Below, piece after piece: positions 7,796 to 16,717 of a DNA stretch of 49,118 nucleotides. The position numbers and the translations under genes are program-made. Under the pieces are notes generated by a model. It made no database searches. It was not told the origin of the DNA and worked only from the letters and a program-made list of their open reading frames with translations. Within the stretch, counting starts at the first letter, position 1. Each line of letters opens with the position of its first letter. Source of the stretch: Bacteroidota bacterium (GTDB taxonomy: Bacteria; Bacteroidota; Bacteroidia; Bacteroidales; Bacteroidaceae); NCBI GenBank assembly GCA_023426145.1, contig JAFABG010000032.1, forward strand, positions 1 to 49,118, in the 5' to 3' direction.

Positions 7796-8839
7796 ATGAC
7801 TGTTCAGGTAGAAATGAGAGCTCCTCATTTACCACCAGAATGGCATACACAAAGTGGTGTACAGTTAACGTGGCCGCATAAAGGTACAGATTGGGCATAC
7901 ATGTTAGAAGAGGTACAAGACTGTTTTATAAACATTGCAAGAGAAATAGCAAAACGGGAATTACTTTTAATAGTCACTCCTGAACCAGAAGAAGTGAAAA
8001 AAAAGATAGCAAATATTGTTAACATGGAGAATGTCCGATTTCTTGAATGTGCCACTAATGATACATGGGCACGGGATCACGGAGCCATCACAATGATTGA
8101 TATGGGAACCCCTTCCCTGCTCGACTTTACATTCAACGGATGGGGCATGAAATTTGCATCTGAATTAGATAATCAAATCACTCAAAAAGCATTGAAAGCT
8201 GGAGCATTAGAAGGCCAGTATGTAGATCATCTCGACTTCGTTCTAGAAGGAGGTTCAATTGAAAGTGATGGAATGGGTACTTTGCTTACTACCTCTGAAT
8301 GCCTGCTTACTCCGAAACGAAACGGAAAATTAAATCAGGTAGAGATAGAAGAATATCTCAAATCAACTTTCCATTTACAAAAGGTTTTATGGCTAGACCA
8401 TGGTTATTTAGCTGGTGATGATACCGATAGTCATATTGATACGCTAGCTCGATTCTGTTCCACAAATACCATTGCCTACGTAAAATGTGAGAACATCCGA
8501 GACGAGCACTATGCTGCGTTACAAGCGATGGAAGATCAACTTAAAACTTTTCGTACATTAGCTGGTGAACCTTATCATTTGCTAGCATTACCAATGGTAG
8601 ATAAAATTGAAGAAAATGGAGAGCGACTACCTGCGACCTATGCTAACTTCTTAATTCTTAATGATGTTATTCTTTACCCAATATATCAACAACCTGAGAA
8701 TGACAAGAAAGCAGGAGAAGTATTGCAGCAAGCATTTCCCAAATATCAAATAATCGGGATTGATTGTCTTGCATTAATTAAGCAACACGGTTCTCTGCAC
8801 TGTGTTACAATGCAGTACCCATTAGGTGTAATCCAATAA
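7796..8839 (+). CDS. aguA: Agmatine deiminase
   Basis: This enzyme should convert agmatine to N-carbamoylputrescine plus ammonia. It has the guanidine-modifying-enzyme signatures: WARDHG early, EGGSIE, the HIDTLARF histidine region, and the C-terminal catalytic cysteine in SLHCVTMQYP (Cys336 in this numbering). I start it at the ATG at 7796 (347 residues), because the family normally begins shortly before the conserved PPEW...SGVQLTWPH block. The frame is open upstream to an ATG at 7724, which would add 24 atypical residues; an ATG at 7814 is also possible. The next gene encodes the following pathway step. Confidence 0.9.
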   Translation: MTVQVEMRAPHLPPEWHTQSGVQLTWPHKGTDWAYMLEEVQDCFINIAREIAKRELLLIVTPEPEEVKKKIANIVNMENVRFLECATNDTWARDHGAITMIDMGTPSLLDFTFNGWGMKFASELDNQITQKALKAGALEGQYVDHLDFVLEGGSIESDGMGTLLTTSECLLTPKRNGKLNQVEIEEYLKSTFHLQKVLWLDHGYLAGDDTDSHIDTLARFCSTNTIAYVKCENIRDEHYAALQAMEDQLKTFRTLAGEPYHLLALPMVDKIEENGERLPATYANFLILNDVILYPIYQQPENDKKAGEVLQQAFPKYQIIGIDCLALIKQHGSLHCVTMQYPLGVIQ

Positions 8840-8882
8840 CGTACATCTCATTATTATTTATTTAACCAGTTTTTTATTTATC

Positions 8883-9767
8883 ATGAGAAAAATTAAAGTA
8901 GGATTAATTCAGCAGTCCAATACCCTAGATATAAGTGTGAATTTGATGAACTTAACTAAGAACATTGAAGAATGTGCAACTCATGGAGCACAACTGATTG
9001 TTTTACAAGAATTGCATAATTCACTTTATTTCTGTCAATCAGAAAATACCAACCTATTTGACCTTGCAGAGACGATTCCAGGGCCATCGACAGAATTTTA
9101 TGGAAAAATAGCTGCAAAATACAACGTAGTCCTTGTGACTTCACTCTTTGAAAAACGTGCCCCCGGATTATATCATAATACGGCTGTCGTTTTCGATCGT
9201 GACGGGAGTATAGCTGGAAAATACCGAAAAATGCACATACCTGATGACCCTGCGTATTATGAGAAATTTTATTTTACCCCTGGAGATATCGGATTTGAAC
9301 CAATTCAAACCTCACTAGGCAAACTTGGAGTTTTGGTATGTTGGGATCAATGGTATCCTGAAGCTGCCCGCTTGATGGCTCTTAAAGGAGCAGAACTTTT
9401 AATTTATCCTACAGCTATTGGGTGGGAAAGCAGTGATACAGAAGATGAAAAGGCACGTCAATTAAATGCTTGGATAATTTCGCAACGTGCACATGCCGTG
9501 GCTAATGGACTTCCTGTTATCTCAGTTAATCGCGTTGGACATGAACCTGATCCTTCAAGACAAACCAACGGTATCGTTTTTTGGGGGAATAGCTTTGTAG
9601 CTGGGCCACAAGGTGAGTTTTTAGCACAAGCAGACAACAAATATTCAGAAAATATGGTTGTTGAAATTGATTTGGAACGCTCTGAAAACGTTCGTCGTTG
9701 GTGGCCATTTTTACGTGATCGTAGAATTGACGAATATAGTGGACTCACAAAGCGCTTCATTGATTAA
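8883..9767 (+). CDS. aguB: N-carbamoylputrescine amidase
   Basis: The 294-residue nitrilase-superfamily enzyme should hydrolyse N-carbamoylputrescine to putrescine, CO2 and ammonia. The catalytic triad is visible as Glu43 (LQELHNS), Lys116 (YRKMHIP) and Cys153 (VLVCWDQWYPE). Length and the DDPAYYEKFYF segment fit the AguB branch rather than a general amidase. It follows agmatine deiminase by 43 bp on the same strand, which strongly supports the assignment. Together the two genes give an arginine-decarboxylase-dependent route to putrescine; no speA gene lies in this window. Confidence 0.92.
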   Translation: MRKIKVGLIQQSNTLDISVNLMNLTKNIEECATHGAQLIVLQELHNSLYFCQSENTNLFDLAETIPGPSTEFYGKIAAKYNVVLVTSLFEKRAPGLYHNTAVVFDRDGSIAGKYRKMHIPDDPAYYEKFYFTPGDIGFEPIQTSLGKLGVLVCWDQWYPEAARLMALKGAELLIYPTAIGWESSDTEDEKARQLNAWIISQRAHAVANGLPVISVNRVGHEPDPSRQTNGIVFWGNSFVAGPQGEFLAQADNKYSENMVVEIDLERSENVRRWWPFLRDRRIDEYSGLTKRFID

Positions 9768-9780
9768 TGTATATTTTAAA

Positions 9781-9835
9781 ATTAAGAGGTACAAAAGATT
9801 TGCTTCTCAAGCTTTTATCTTTTGAACCTCTTAAT
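9781..9835 (+). terminator. 19-bp inverted repeat after aguB
   Basis: The arms at 9781-9799 and 9817-9835 pair over 19 bp with a single mismatch and a 17-nt loop. It begins 14 bp after the aguB stop and ends about 50 bp before the end of the convergent gene. There is no clean T run, so termination efficiency is uncertain. Confidence 0.6.
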
Positions 9836-9886
9836 TATAGATTCTTCTTGTATTAAAATAATTTTATTTTTTATATAAATAAACTC

Positions 9887-11824
9887 TCATCTTACTACAA
9901 GTTCATCCTTATTCATTCTTGTCATATATTGCTGAATAATAGCTTTTAGCTCATCTTCCATCGACCTTTGTATACTAACCGTCCCTTGAATGTTATTTTC
10001 CAATAATTTGTCGGTTTTAAACGCATACATACCTACAGTTTTCTGTCCATCAAACTGCAATAAGTAATCACCTTTAAAGAACTGATATATTCCATTTATA
10101 TAATTTACTGCATAAGTATCTTCAGCTGGAGTATTTAACAAATCGCATCCGAATGAGATAAAAGGTTTATCATATCCTAAATACCCCAATACAGTAGGCA
10201 TTATATCTATCTGCTGTGCAATCACATCTTTACTAAAACCCTTTAGATCGCTTCCTGGCTGGTAAAACACTATAGGAACAGAAAATAATCCGCTTTCACT
10301 TTCATACTCTGGCCGTTCTGGCGAATTTGTATGATCAGCAGTAAATATAAATAAAGTATTTTTATACCATGGTTCCTTTGAAACTTTTTCAAAAAAAAGT
10401 TTCAAAGCATTATCCGTATATCCTATACACTGACGAATTGGCTTATTCCCTTTTGGAAAAACATCCTTGTATTCTGATGGTACGGCAAAAGGATGGTGAG
10501 ATGAAAGGCTGAATAAGGCGGTAGCAAATGGCTCTTTAAAACTAGATAATGTCTTACCAAAATATTGAAAGAACTTTTCGTCCCAAATCCCCCAATGCCC
10601 ATCAAAGTCTTTATTACCAGGATTAGCTTCATTGTACTCTGTACGACCGTAGTAATGTTTATATCCCGAAGTTCGTGCAAAAGCTTCAAACCCCATTGAA
10701 CCATTGTCTGCTCCATGAAAGAAAGCGGTATAATATCCTTTTTTACTTAGCTCTCCACCAATACCCGACACAGCATTCAATGATGATGGAGTAAGAAAGA
10801 AGGGTTCGATAAACATGGGGATTCCTGATAATATTGATGGCATTCCATCGATACTTTTCATTCCATTAGAAAATGAATATTTAAATGTTAGTCCTTTTTC
10901 CATTAACGAATCAAGAAAAGGCATATATCCTTTGTAAGTTCCTTCATCAAAATCCTGATTTAGAAAGCCACTATTTTCCTTGCTAAAACTTTCTAATATA
11001 AAGACAACAACATTTAATGGTCTAAACTTCACACTATCACGAGGAGTATGCACTGGAGTATATAACGTTTCTAATTTCTCATTATCAAAATATTTAGGTA
11101 TAGGAAATGAAGTTTTCCCAAAGGTACGGAATATTGAAAAAGGAGTATTTAGCACAATACCAGTCTCAATAGGTCGATCTACATATCTATTCGCATTGCT
11201 GATTGTAATTGGACGCACCATGCCAGTAAATCCACCACGCATTCCTCCAATACATAAGTACACTCCAACAAACAAGGTGAATAAATGAACTGTATAATAT
11301 AATGGAAAACTATTCACTATTAAGACCCTTGGTTTACGATACAGTTTAAATAATCCATAAGCAAATATAATCGCAAAGAGCGTCAAATACCAGTGATTTA
11401 ATAATTCTGTTCCTATAATACCTCCCAAATTACCTTCATTCTTAAATTCGCTGAATACAGATGCAGTAGTCCTTCGATGAGTATATTGGAAATATACTGT
11501 ATCCATTAAGTTAGATATAATAGCTATCAAGTTTGTTATTAGATAGATCCCTTTCAGTACCTTCTGATAAAGAACCTTTTCTTTATAATGAAGCGGAATC
11601 AGCATTAAAAAAATATATAAAACATTTATATAAAGGATTGCTGAAATATCAAACAGCAATCCTCCTTCAAACATTTTTAAAATTTGAGCAGCTGAAAAAT
11701 TGGTAAATGCATTATGATTTTCTATCAAGAAAATAATTCGACAGAAAATAAAACACCCCATCACTAATAATAAATTAATTATAAGTGACAGGGTAGTATT
11801 ATAAAGAGAACGATATTTATTCAT
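9887..11824 (-). CDS. LtaS-like membrane phosphotransferase (sulfatase-fold)
   Basis: The 645-residue protein has about five N-terminal membrane segments (within residues 10-195) and an extracytoplasmic sulfatase-fold domain from about residue 270. Conserved pieces are NVVVFILESF with Glu278, the KSIDG nucleophile region (323-327), SSHHPF, and FTADHTN near the end of the domain. LtaS enzymes use a threonine nucleophile; the aligned residue here appears to be Ser324. LtaS itself polymerises glycerophosphate from phosphatidylglycerol. In a Gram-negative the substrate is more likely a periplasmic glycan or lipid headgroup, but that is inference. It starts 3 bp after aspS ends. Confidence 0.8.
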   Translation of the reverse strand: MNKYRSLYNTTLSLIINLLLVMGCFIFCRIIFLIENHNAFTNFSAAQILKMFEGGLLFDISAILYINVLYIFLMLIPLHYKEKVLYQKVLKGIYLITNLIAIISNLMDTVYFQYTHRRTTASVFSEFKNEGNLGGIIGTELLNHWYLTLFAIIFAYGLFKLYRKPRVLIVNSFPLYYTVHLFTLFVGVYLCIGGMRGGFTGMVRPITISNANRYVDRPIETGIVLNTPFSIFRTFGKTSFPIPKYFDNEKLETLYTPVHTPRDSVKFRPLNVVVFILESFSKENSGFLNQDFDEGTYKGYMPFLDSLMEKGLTFKYSFSNGMKSIDGMPSILSGIPMFIEPFFLTPSSLNAVSGIGGELSKKGYYTAFFHGADNGSMGFEAFARTSGYKHYYGRTEYNEANPGNKDFDGHWGIWDEKFFQYFGKTLSSFKEPFATALFSLSSHHPFAVPSEYKDVFPKGNKPIRQCIGYTDNALKLFFEKVSKEPWYKNTLFIFTADHTNSPERPEYESESGLFSVPIVFYQPGSDLKGFSKDVIAQQIDIMPTVLGYLGYDKPFISFGCDLLNTPAEDTYAVNYINGIYQFFKGDYLLQFDGQKTVGMYAFKTDKLLENNIQGTVSIQRSMEDELKAIIQQYMTRMNKDELVVR

Positions 11825-11827
11825 CGT

Positions 11828-13591
11828 TTACTTATTTTCCTTGATATCAATTATTAAATTGAGTTCATCAAGTTGGGTTGGGTCTATTTCTGATGGAGCA
11901 TCCAACATAACATCGCGTCCAGAGTTGTTTTTCGGGAATGCAATACAATCACGAATAGAATCTAAACCTGCGAAAAGAGAAACCCAACGATCAAGACCAT
12001 ACGCTAAACCGCCATGAGGAGGTGCACCGTACTTGAAAGCATTCATCAAAAAGCCGAATTGAGCCTCTGCTTTTTCTGGGGTGAAGCCTAAAATTTCAAA
12101 CATTCTAGCTTGCAATTGTGCATCATGAATACGAATAGATCCTCCACCAACTTCAACGCCATTAACCACCATATCGTAAGCATCAGCACGCACAGCTGCT
12201 GGATCTGTATCCAACAACGGAATATCTTCTTCTTTAGGGTGAGTAAACGGATGGTGCATAGCCATCAAACGTCCTTCTTCCTCACTCCATTCAAACATAG
12301 GAAAATCAATTACCCAAAGGCAAACAAACTTATTTTTATCACGTAAACCCAACTGAGAGCCTATTTCCAAACGGAGTTCGCAAAGCTGTTTACGTGCCTT
12401 CATTACATCGTCACCTGAAAGAATCAATATTAAATCACCAGGCTTAGCGTCAAAAGCTTCTTTCATCTGTTGCAGTATATCTTGCGTATAGAATTTATCA
12501 ACACTTGATTTCACCATTCCATCTGCTTCAATACGAGCATAAACCATTCCCTTAGCACCAATCTGAGGTTTCTTAACAAATTCCGTCAAAGCATCAAGCT
12601 GCTTACGAGTATAATTAGCTGCACCTTCAACGCAAATCCCCCCTACATAAACGGCATTGTCGAAAACTGAAAAACCATGCCCTTTCATTATGTCCATCAG
12701 TTCAACAAATCTCATTCCGAAACGCAAATCAGGTTTATCACTACCATAATATTTCATAGCATCTGCCCAAGGCATACGTTGAAAAGATTCAGTCAATTCA
12801 ACACCGCGAAGAGTTTTAAACAAATGCTTAGCCATACCTTCAAAAGTAGATATAATATCTTCCTGTTCGACAAAGCTCATTTCGCAGTCTATTTGAGTGA
12901 ATTCAGGTTGACGATCTGCACGCAAATCTTCATCTCGAAAACACTTGGCAATTTGAAAATACCGATCAAAGCCAGAAACCATCAATAACTGTTTCAACGT
13001 TTGCGGAGATTGAGGAAGTGCATAAAATTGTCCCGGATTCATACGTGAAGGTACAACAAAGTCACGCGCACCTTCAGGAGTTGAACCGATAAGAACAGGA
13101 GTTTCAACCTCAATAAACCCAAGACTATCAAGATATTTTCGAACTTCAATTGTCATCTTATGACGTAGTTCCAAATTAGAGCGTACTGTATTACGACGTA
13201 AATCTAAATAACGATACTTCATACGAATATCATCACCTCCATCAGTATTATCCTCAATTGTAAATGGAGGAGTCATAGCAGTATTGAGAATATTCAATTC
13301 GGAAACAATAATTTCAATTTCTCCAGTAGGCATATTTGCGTTCTTGCTAAAGCGCTCATTCACAACCCCTGCTATCTGAATAACAAATTCACGTCCCAGC
13401 TTATTTGCTCGGTCACAAAGTTCAGAATTAATTTCTTCATTAAAAACCAATTGCGTAATGCCATAACGGTCACGAAGATCTATGAAGGTCATACCTCCCA
13501 TCTTACGACTACGCTGTACCCAACCGGATAGCGTAACAAGTTTATTTACATCGGAGATTCTAAGTTCTCCACATGTGTTTGTTCTAAACAT
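11828..13591 (-). CDS. aspS: Aspartyl-tRNA synthetase
   Basis: The 587-residue class II synthetase charges tRNA-Asp. It has the N-terminal OB-fold anticodon-binding domain (LSGWVQRSR...FIDLRDR), motif 2 FRDEDLRADRQPEFTQID, an inserted GAD domain typical of the bacterial enzyme (about residues 300-420), and motif 3 GLAYGLDRW. Length matches the bacterial type. The absence of an asnS or gatCAB gene nearby leaves open whether it is discriminating. The LtaS-like gene follows by 3 bp. A minus-strand TAACTTTG -7 box sits upstream within a 19-bp palindrome. Confidence 0.96.
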   Translation of the reverse strand: MFRTNTCGELRISDVNKLVTLSGWVQRSRKMGGMTFIDLRDRYGITQLVFNEEINSELCDRANKLGREFVIQIAGVVNERFSKNANMPTGEIEIIVSELNILNTAMTPPFTIEDNTDGGDDIRMKYRYLDLRRNTVRSNLELRHKMTIEVRKYLDSLGFIEVETPVLIGSTPEGARDFVVPSRMNPGQFYALPQSPQTLKQLLMVSGFDRYFQIAKCFRDEDLRADRQPEFTQIDCEMSFVEQEDIISTFEGMAKHLFKTLRGVELTESFQRMPWADAMKYYGSDKPDLRFGMRFVELMDIMKGHGFSVFDNAVYVGGICVEGAANYTRKQLDALTEFVKKPQIGAKGMVYARIEADGMVKSSVDKFYTQDILQQMKEAFDAKPGDLILILSGDDVMKARKQLCELRLEIGSQLGLRDKNKFVCLWVIDFPMFEWSEEEGRLMAMHHPFTHPKEEDIPLLDTDPAAVRADAYDMVVNGVEVGGGSIRIHDAQLQARMFEILGFTPEKAEAQFGFLMNAFKYGAPPHGGLAYGLDRWVSLFAGLDSIRDCIAFPKNNSGRDVMLDAPSEIDPTQLDELNLIIDIKENK

Positions 13592-13629
13592 ATTATATAA
13601 AATTTAGGATATTCGATATTCTCTTGTAA

Positions 13630-13648
13630 TGTAACTTGCAAAGTTACA
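13630..13648 (-). promoter_or_regulatory. Palindrome overlapping the aspS -7 box
   Basis: TGTAACTT and AAGTTACA flank a 3-bp centre, a perfect 8-3-8 inverted repeat. The minus-strand TAACTTTG at 13646-13639 lies inside it, about 50 bp before the aspS start codon. It could be an operator or a chance symmetry around the promoter. Confidence 0.45.
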
Positions 13649-13674
13649 CAATAAATCAGAAATTGACATTTCTT

Positions 13675-14700
13675 TCAAGCTTTCTTTGTCAGTTTTCTTA
13701 ATATTTTCTTATTTTTATCGGTGATATTATCCATTATAGCCTCGTTCATCAATTTTATTCCATTTACGTATTCTTGCGCTTTCTGCAAAACATTGTTGGT
13801 ATCTTTTTCTTTTGTTTGAGGTACAATTACCCGCAATCCACCCTTAATAAGCTCAATATTAACATCTGCAACAGTCTCCATTGGATCACCATCAAAATGC
13901 ACGACCCCTGGAGCAGCCCTACGTATACAAAGTCTAGAACACCGAAATGTTTTAATACGACTATTTTGATCTATTGTTTTATTAAACAATTGAAAAGCAA
14001 GCGAAGGAACATCTAAAACAGTGAACGGTTCCAATATTGTAACATCAAGTAGCCCATCTGTAAGGGTTGCTTGCGGGGCAATGTATGCATTATTACCATA
14101 TTGTGACGCATTCCCACATGCAATGAGAAATGCTTTATATTTACTAACTCCGTTTTCTGTTTCCAATTCATATGTTTCAGGTTGATATTTAAGGCTTTCC
14201 TGAAGGGTTTTTTCAAGATAAGTTAATAATCCCCTTTTACCGGCATGCGCAAATTTCAAACTCACAAAAGCATCAAATCCCACCCCACAAGTACAAAAGA
14301 AATCTGTATTATTAATTTTTCCATAATCGATACTATTTTGGCATCCTTCATTCAATACATCTAATGCTTTTTTTGTTTCCATAGGTATATGTAAATGACG
14401 GGCTAGCCCATTCCCCGATCCACATGGAATAATACCCAGCGCAGTATTGGTATGTACTAATGATCGAGCTATTTCATTGATCGTTCCGTCCCCTCCAATA
14501 GCAACAACAATATCTATTTTTTCTTCAGCAGCTCTAGCAGCTATTTCTACTGCATGACCAGCCTTTTCCGTATATACAATGTCCCAAGTATATTTCGTCT
14601 TATCTATTCTCTCGTTCAGCATACTAAGGATCAAATCTTTACTTTGCGTTCCAGAAATGGGATTGACGACGAATATTATTCTTTTCATTCTTTCGTTCAT
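13675..14700 (-). CDS. YegS/LCB5-family lipid kinase (diacylglycerol kinase-like)
   Basis: The product belongs to the DAGK/YegS/LCB5 superfamily, which phosphorylates diacylglycerol, sphingoid bases or ceramide. Motifs are NPISGT (13-18), the nucleotide-binding GGDGTINE (69-76) and CGSGNGLARHL (93-103). I start at the ATG at 14700 (341 residues) because a TACTTTTG -7 box at 14733-14726 lies inside the longer open frame that reaches 14739; the ATG at 14688 is a second option. The gene is divergent from serine palmitoyltransferase, which makes a sphingoid base or ceramide a plausible substrate, but sequence alone cannot separate this from diacylglycerol. Confidence 0.82.
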   Translation of the reverse strand: MNERMKRIIFVVNPISGTQSKDLILSMLNERIDKTKYTWDIVYTEKAGHAVEIAARAAEEKIDIVVAIGGDGTINEIARSLVHTNTALGIIPCGSGNGLARHLHIPMETKKALDVLNEGCQNSIDYGKINNTDFFCTCGVGFDAFVSLKFAHAGKRGLLTYLEKTLQESLKYQPETYELETENGVSKYKAFLIACGNASQYGNNAYIAPQATLTDGLLDVTILEPFTVLDVPSLAFQLFNKTIDQNSRIKTFRCSRLCIRRAAPGVVHFDGDPMETVADVNIELIKGGLRVIVPQTKEKDTNNVLQKAQEYVNGIKLMNEAIMDNITDKNKKILRKLTKKA

Positions 14701-14725
14701 GCTAATCTTTGTCAATTGTAGACGA

Positions 14726-14733
14726 CAAAAGTA
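14726..14733 (-). promoter_or_regulatory. -7 box for the YegS/LCB5 kinase
   Basis: TACTTTTG on the minus strand fits the Bacteroides -7 consensus. Its place inside the longest possible reading frame argues for a start codon at 14700 or 14688. Confidence 0.5.
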
Positions 14734-14827
14734 ATACAAATATATTAAAATTTAATCGATAAGCGCTTTCTAATCACAAGGCCGTCACTTTTTTCTTTCA
14801 AAAAGAACAGATAAAACCAAATTTTGT

Positions 14828-14835
14828 TATCTTTG
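14828..14835 (+). promoter_or_regulatory. -7 box for serine palmitoyltransferase
   Basis: TATCTTTG lies 85 bp before the start codon, implying a leader of about 75-80 nt. I found no clear -33 TTTG at the expected distance. Confidence 0.5.
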
Positions 14836-14920
14836 CCCCCTGTTTTAAACACTTGTTAAGATAAAAAAATATAGGTCTAGAAGTCAATGACCTAGATATG
14901 AGTATAATAAATTATAATTC

Positions 14921-16105
14921 ATGGGATTATTACAAGAGAAGTTAGCTAAGTACGACCTGCCACAGAAATTTATGGCACAGGGCGTTTACCCATATTTCCG
15001 TGAGATTGAAGGAAAGCAGGGTACAGAAGTAGAAATGGGCGGACAGCATGTATTAATGTTTGGTTCCAATGCTTACACTGGCCTTACAGGAGATGAAAGG
15101 GTGATTGAAGCAGGTATTCAAGCCATGCGTAAATACGGTTCGGGTTGTGCAGGTTCACGTTTCCTTAATGGAACACTTGACCTTCATGTTCAATTAGAAA
15201 AAGAACTAGCCGCCTTTGTTGGCAAAGATGAAGCGCTCTGCTTCTCAACAGGCTTTACAGTAAATTCGGGTGTCATCTCTTGCTTGACAGATCGCAACGA
15301 TTATATTATATGTGATGATCGTGATCATGCATCAATCGTAGATGGCCGTCGTCTTTCGTTTTCTCAGCAATTAAAGTACAAACATAATGATATGGCTGAT
15401 TTGGAAAAGCAACTTCAAAAGTGCAATCCGGATTCTGTCAAACTAATCATTGTTGATGGCGTATTTTCAATGGAAGGTGATTTAGCAAATTTGCCAGAGA
15501 TTGTACGTCTGAAACATAAATATAATGCCACTATCATGGTCGATGAGGCTCATGGTTTAGGCGTTTTTGGTAAACAAGGTCGTGGTGTATGTGACCATTT
15601 TGGTTTAACACATGAAGTAGACCTCATAATGGGCACATTCAGCAAGTCTCTTGCATCTATCGGAGGATTTATTGCTGCTGACTCGTCTATTATCAACTGG
15701 CTACGTCATAATGCGCGGACTTATATTTTCAGCGCATCTAATACACCTGCTGCAACAGCTTCTGCTTTAGAAGCTCTCCACATCATTCAGCAGGAGCCAG
15801 AAAGATTACAAGCATTATGGGATGTTACAAATTATGCACTAAAACGTTTTCGCGATGCAGGGTTTGAAATAGGTGCAACAGAATCTCCTATTATTCCTCT
15901 TTATGTACGTGATACAGAAAAAACATTTATGGTTACTAAATTGGCATTTGACGAAGGTGTGTTTATTAACCCTGTTATTCCACCCGCTTGTGCACCACAG
16001 GACACATTAGTACGTGTAGCACTAATGGCCACGCATACAAAAGCACAAATTGATAGTGCAGTAGAGAAACTAACTAAAGCCTTCAAAGCTTTAGGCCTTT
16101 TATAA
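14921..16105 (+). CDS. spt: Serine palmitoyltransferase (alpha-oxoamine synthase family)
   Basis: The 394-residue PLP enzyme belongs to the alpha-oxoamine synthase family. In Bacteroides this form condenses serine with an acyl-CoA to begin sphingolipid synthesis. Visible features are PLP-lysine Lys242 in GTFSKSLASIGG, the stacking His136 in DHASIVDG, and Asp208 in VDEAHGLG. Related enzymes make 8-amino-7-oxononanoate (BioF) or 2-amino-3-ketobutyrate (Kbl), but the N-terminus (YPYFREIEG), the GSGCAGSRFLNGT stretch, and the absence of biotin genes nearby favour SPT. It is divergent from a sphingosine-kinase-like gene. A hairpin follows at 16129-16172. Confidence 0.85.
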   Translation: MGLLQEKLAKYDLPQKFMAQGVYPYFREIEGKQGTEVEMGGQHVLMFGSNAYTGLTGDERVIEAGIQAMRKYGSGCAGSRFLNGTLDLHVQLEKELAAFVGKDEALCFSTGFTVNSGVISCLTDRNDYIICDDRDHASIVDGRRLSFSQQLKYKHNDMADLEKQLQKCNPDSVKLIIVDGVFSMEGDLANLPEIVRLKHKYNATIMVDEAHGLGVFGKQGRGVCDHFGLTHEVDLIMGTFSKSLASIGGFIAADSSIINWLRHNARTYIFSASNTPAATASALEALHIIQQEPERLQALWDVTNYALKRFRDAGFEIGATESPIIPLYVRDTEKTFMVTKLAFDEGVFINPVIPPACAPQDTLVRVALMATHTKAQIDSAVEKLTKAFKALGLL

Positions 16106-16128
16106 GAAGTTTTTCTTACCAAATATAT

Positions 16129-16172
16129 AATAAGAGCTATTTCCTTTTTTTCAAAGGGAAGTAGCTCTTATT
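16129..16172 (+). terminator. Terminator after spt
   Basis: AATAAGAGCTA at 16129 pairs with TAGCTCTTATT ending at 16172, and the stem extends inward through imperfect pairs around a T-rich loop. It begins 24 bp after the stop codon. Confidence 0.65.
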
Positions 16173-16612
16173 TATGTAAAAAAAATCTAATCTGTAGCAT
16201 TTTTCAATTTTTCTATGCCTACTTATTTTTATAGCAACCAAAGGAAACTTAAAAAAGGAAAAACACTATACAATTAAGTCACTTCAAGTAAATTAGAACT
16301 TTATTATTATCCTCCATTACATATTCTTTAATGTCTATATGGTAAGCATCTTATTTCCTATCAACATTAACATATCACAAAATAGTCATCGTGACTGGAT
16401 AAAACAACTACGCCACAAATGTCACTAATAATAGCTAAAGAAACATATAAACATTAAGTATTCCAATAATCATTAAAAAAAAATCAAATTGCAAACCAAT
16501 GAATCACAGAGATTTATAAAATAGTAATAAAAAAATAGCCATAAATGTATTGCATATTAAAAAAATAGCCATATCTTTGCACCGCTTTTAGGAAGAACAA
16601 ACTTTTAAAGAA
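16173..16612. other. AT-rich intergenic region ahead of the tRNA-Pro pair
   Basis: I see no gene in these 440 bp. It is unusually AT-rich with several A runs. The only supported element is the tRNA promoter near the right end (16550-16579). Confidence 0.5.
16550..16579 (+). promoter_or_regulatory. Promoter of the tRNA-Pro genes
   Basis: A TTG (-33-like) at 16550-16552 is followed after 19 bp by TATCTTTG at 16572-16579, a good Bacteroides -33/-7 pair. The first tRNA begins 34 bp downstream. Confidence 0.65.
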
Positions 16613-16687
16613 CGGGGTGTAGCGCAGTCCGGTTAGCGCACCTGCTTTGGGAGCAGGGGGTCGTGGGTTCGAATCCCGCTACCCCGA
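16613..16687 (+). tRNA. tRNA-Pro (UGG), copy 1
   Basis: A complete 75-nt cloverleaf: acceptor CGGGGTG pairs with TACCCCG, the anticodon loop TTTGGGA gives anticodon TGG, and the T arm is GTGGGTTCGAATCCCGC. The CCA end is not encoded. It is identical to the second copy. Confidence 0.95.
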
Positions 16688-16717
16688 CAATAAAAAAGGA
16701 GTTTGAATAAAAGTTTT

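Noticed and set aside
14921..16105. BioF (8-amino-7-oxononanoate synthase) or Kbl
   Set aside because: These share the fold, but no biotin or threonine-degradation genes are nearby and the N-terminal part resembles Bacteroides SPT. The alternative is not fully excluded.
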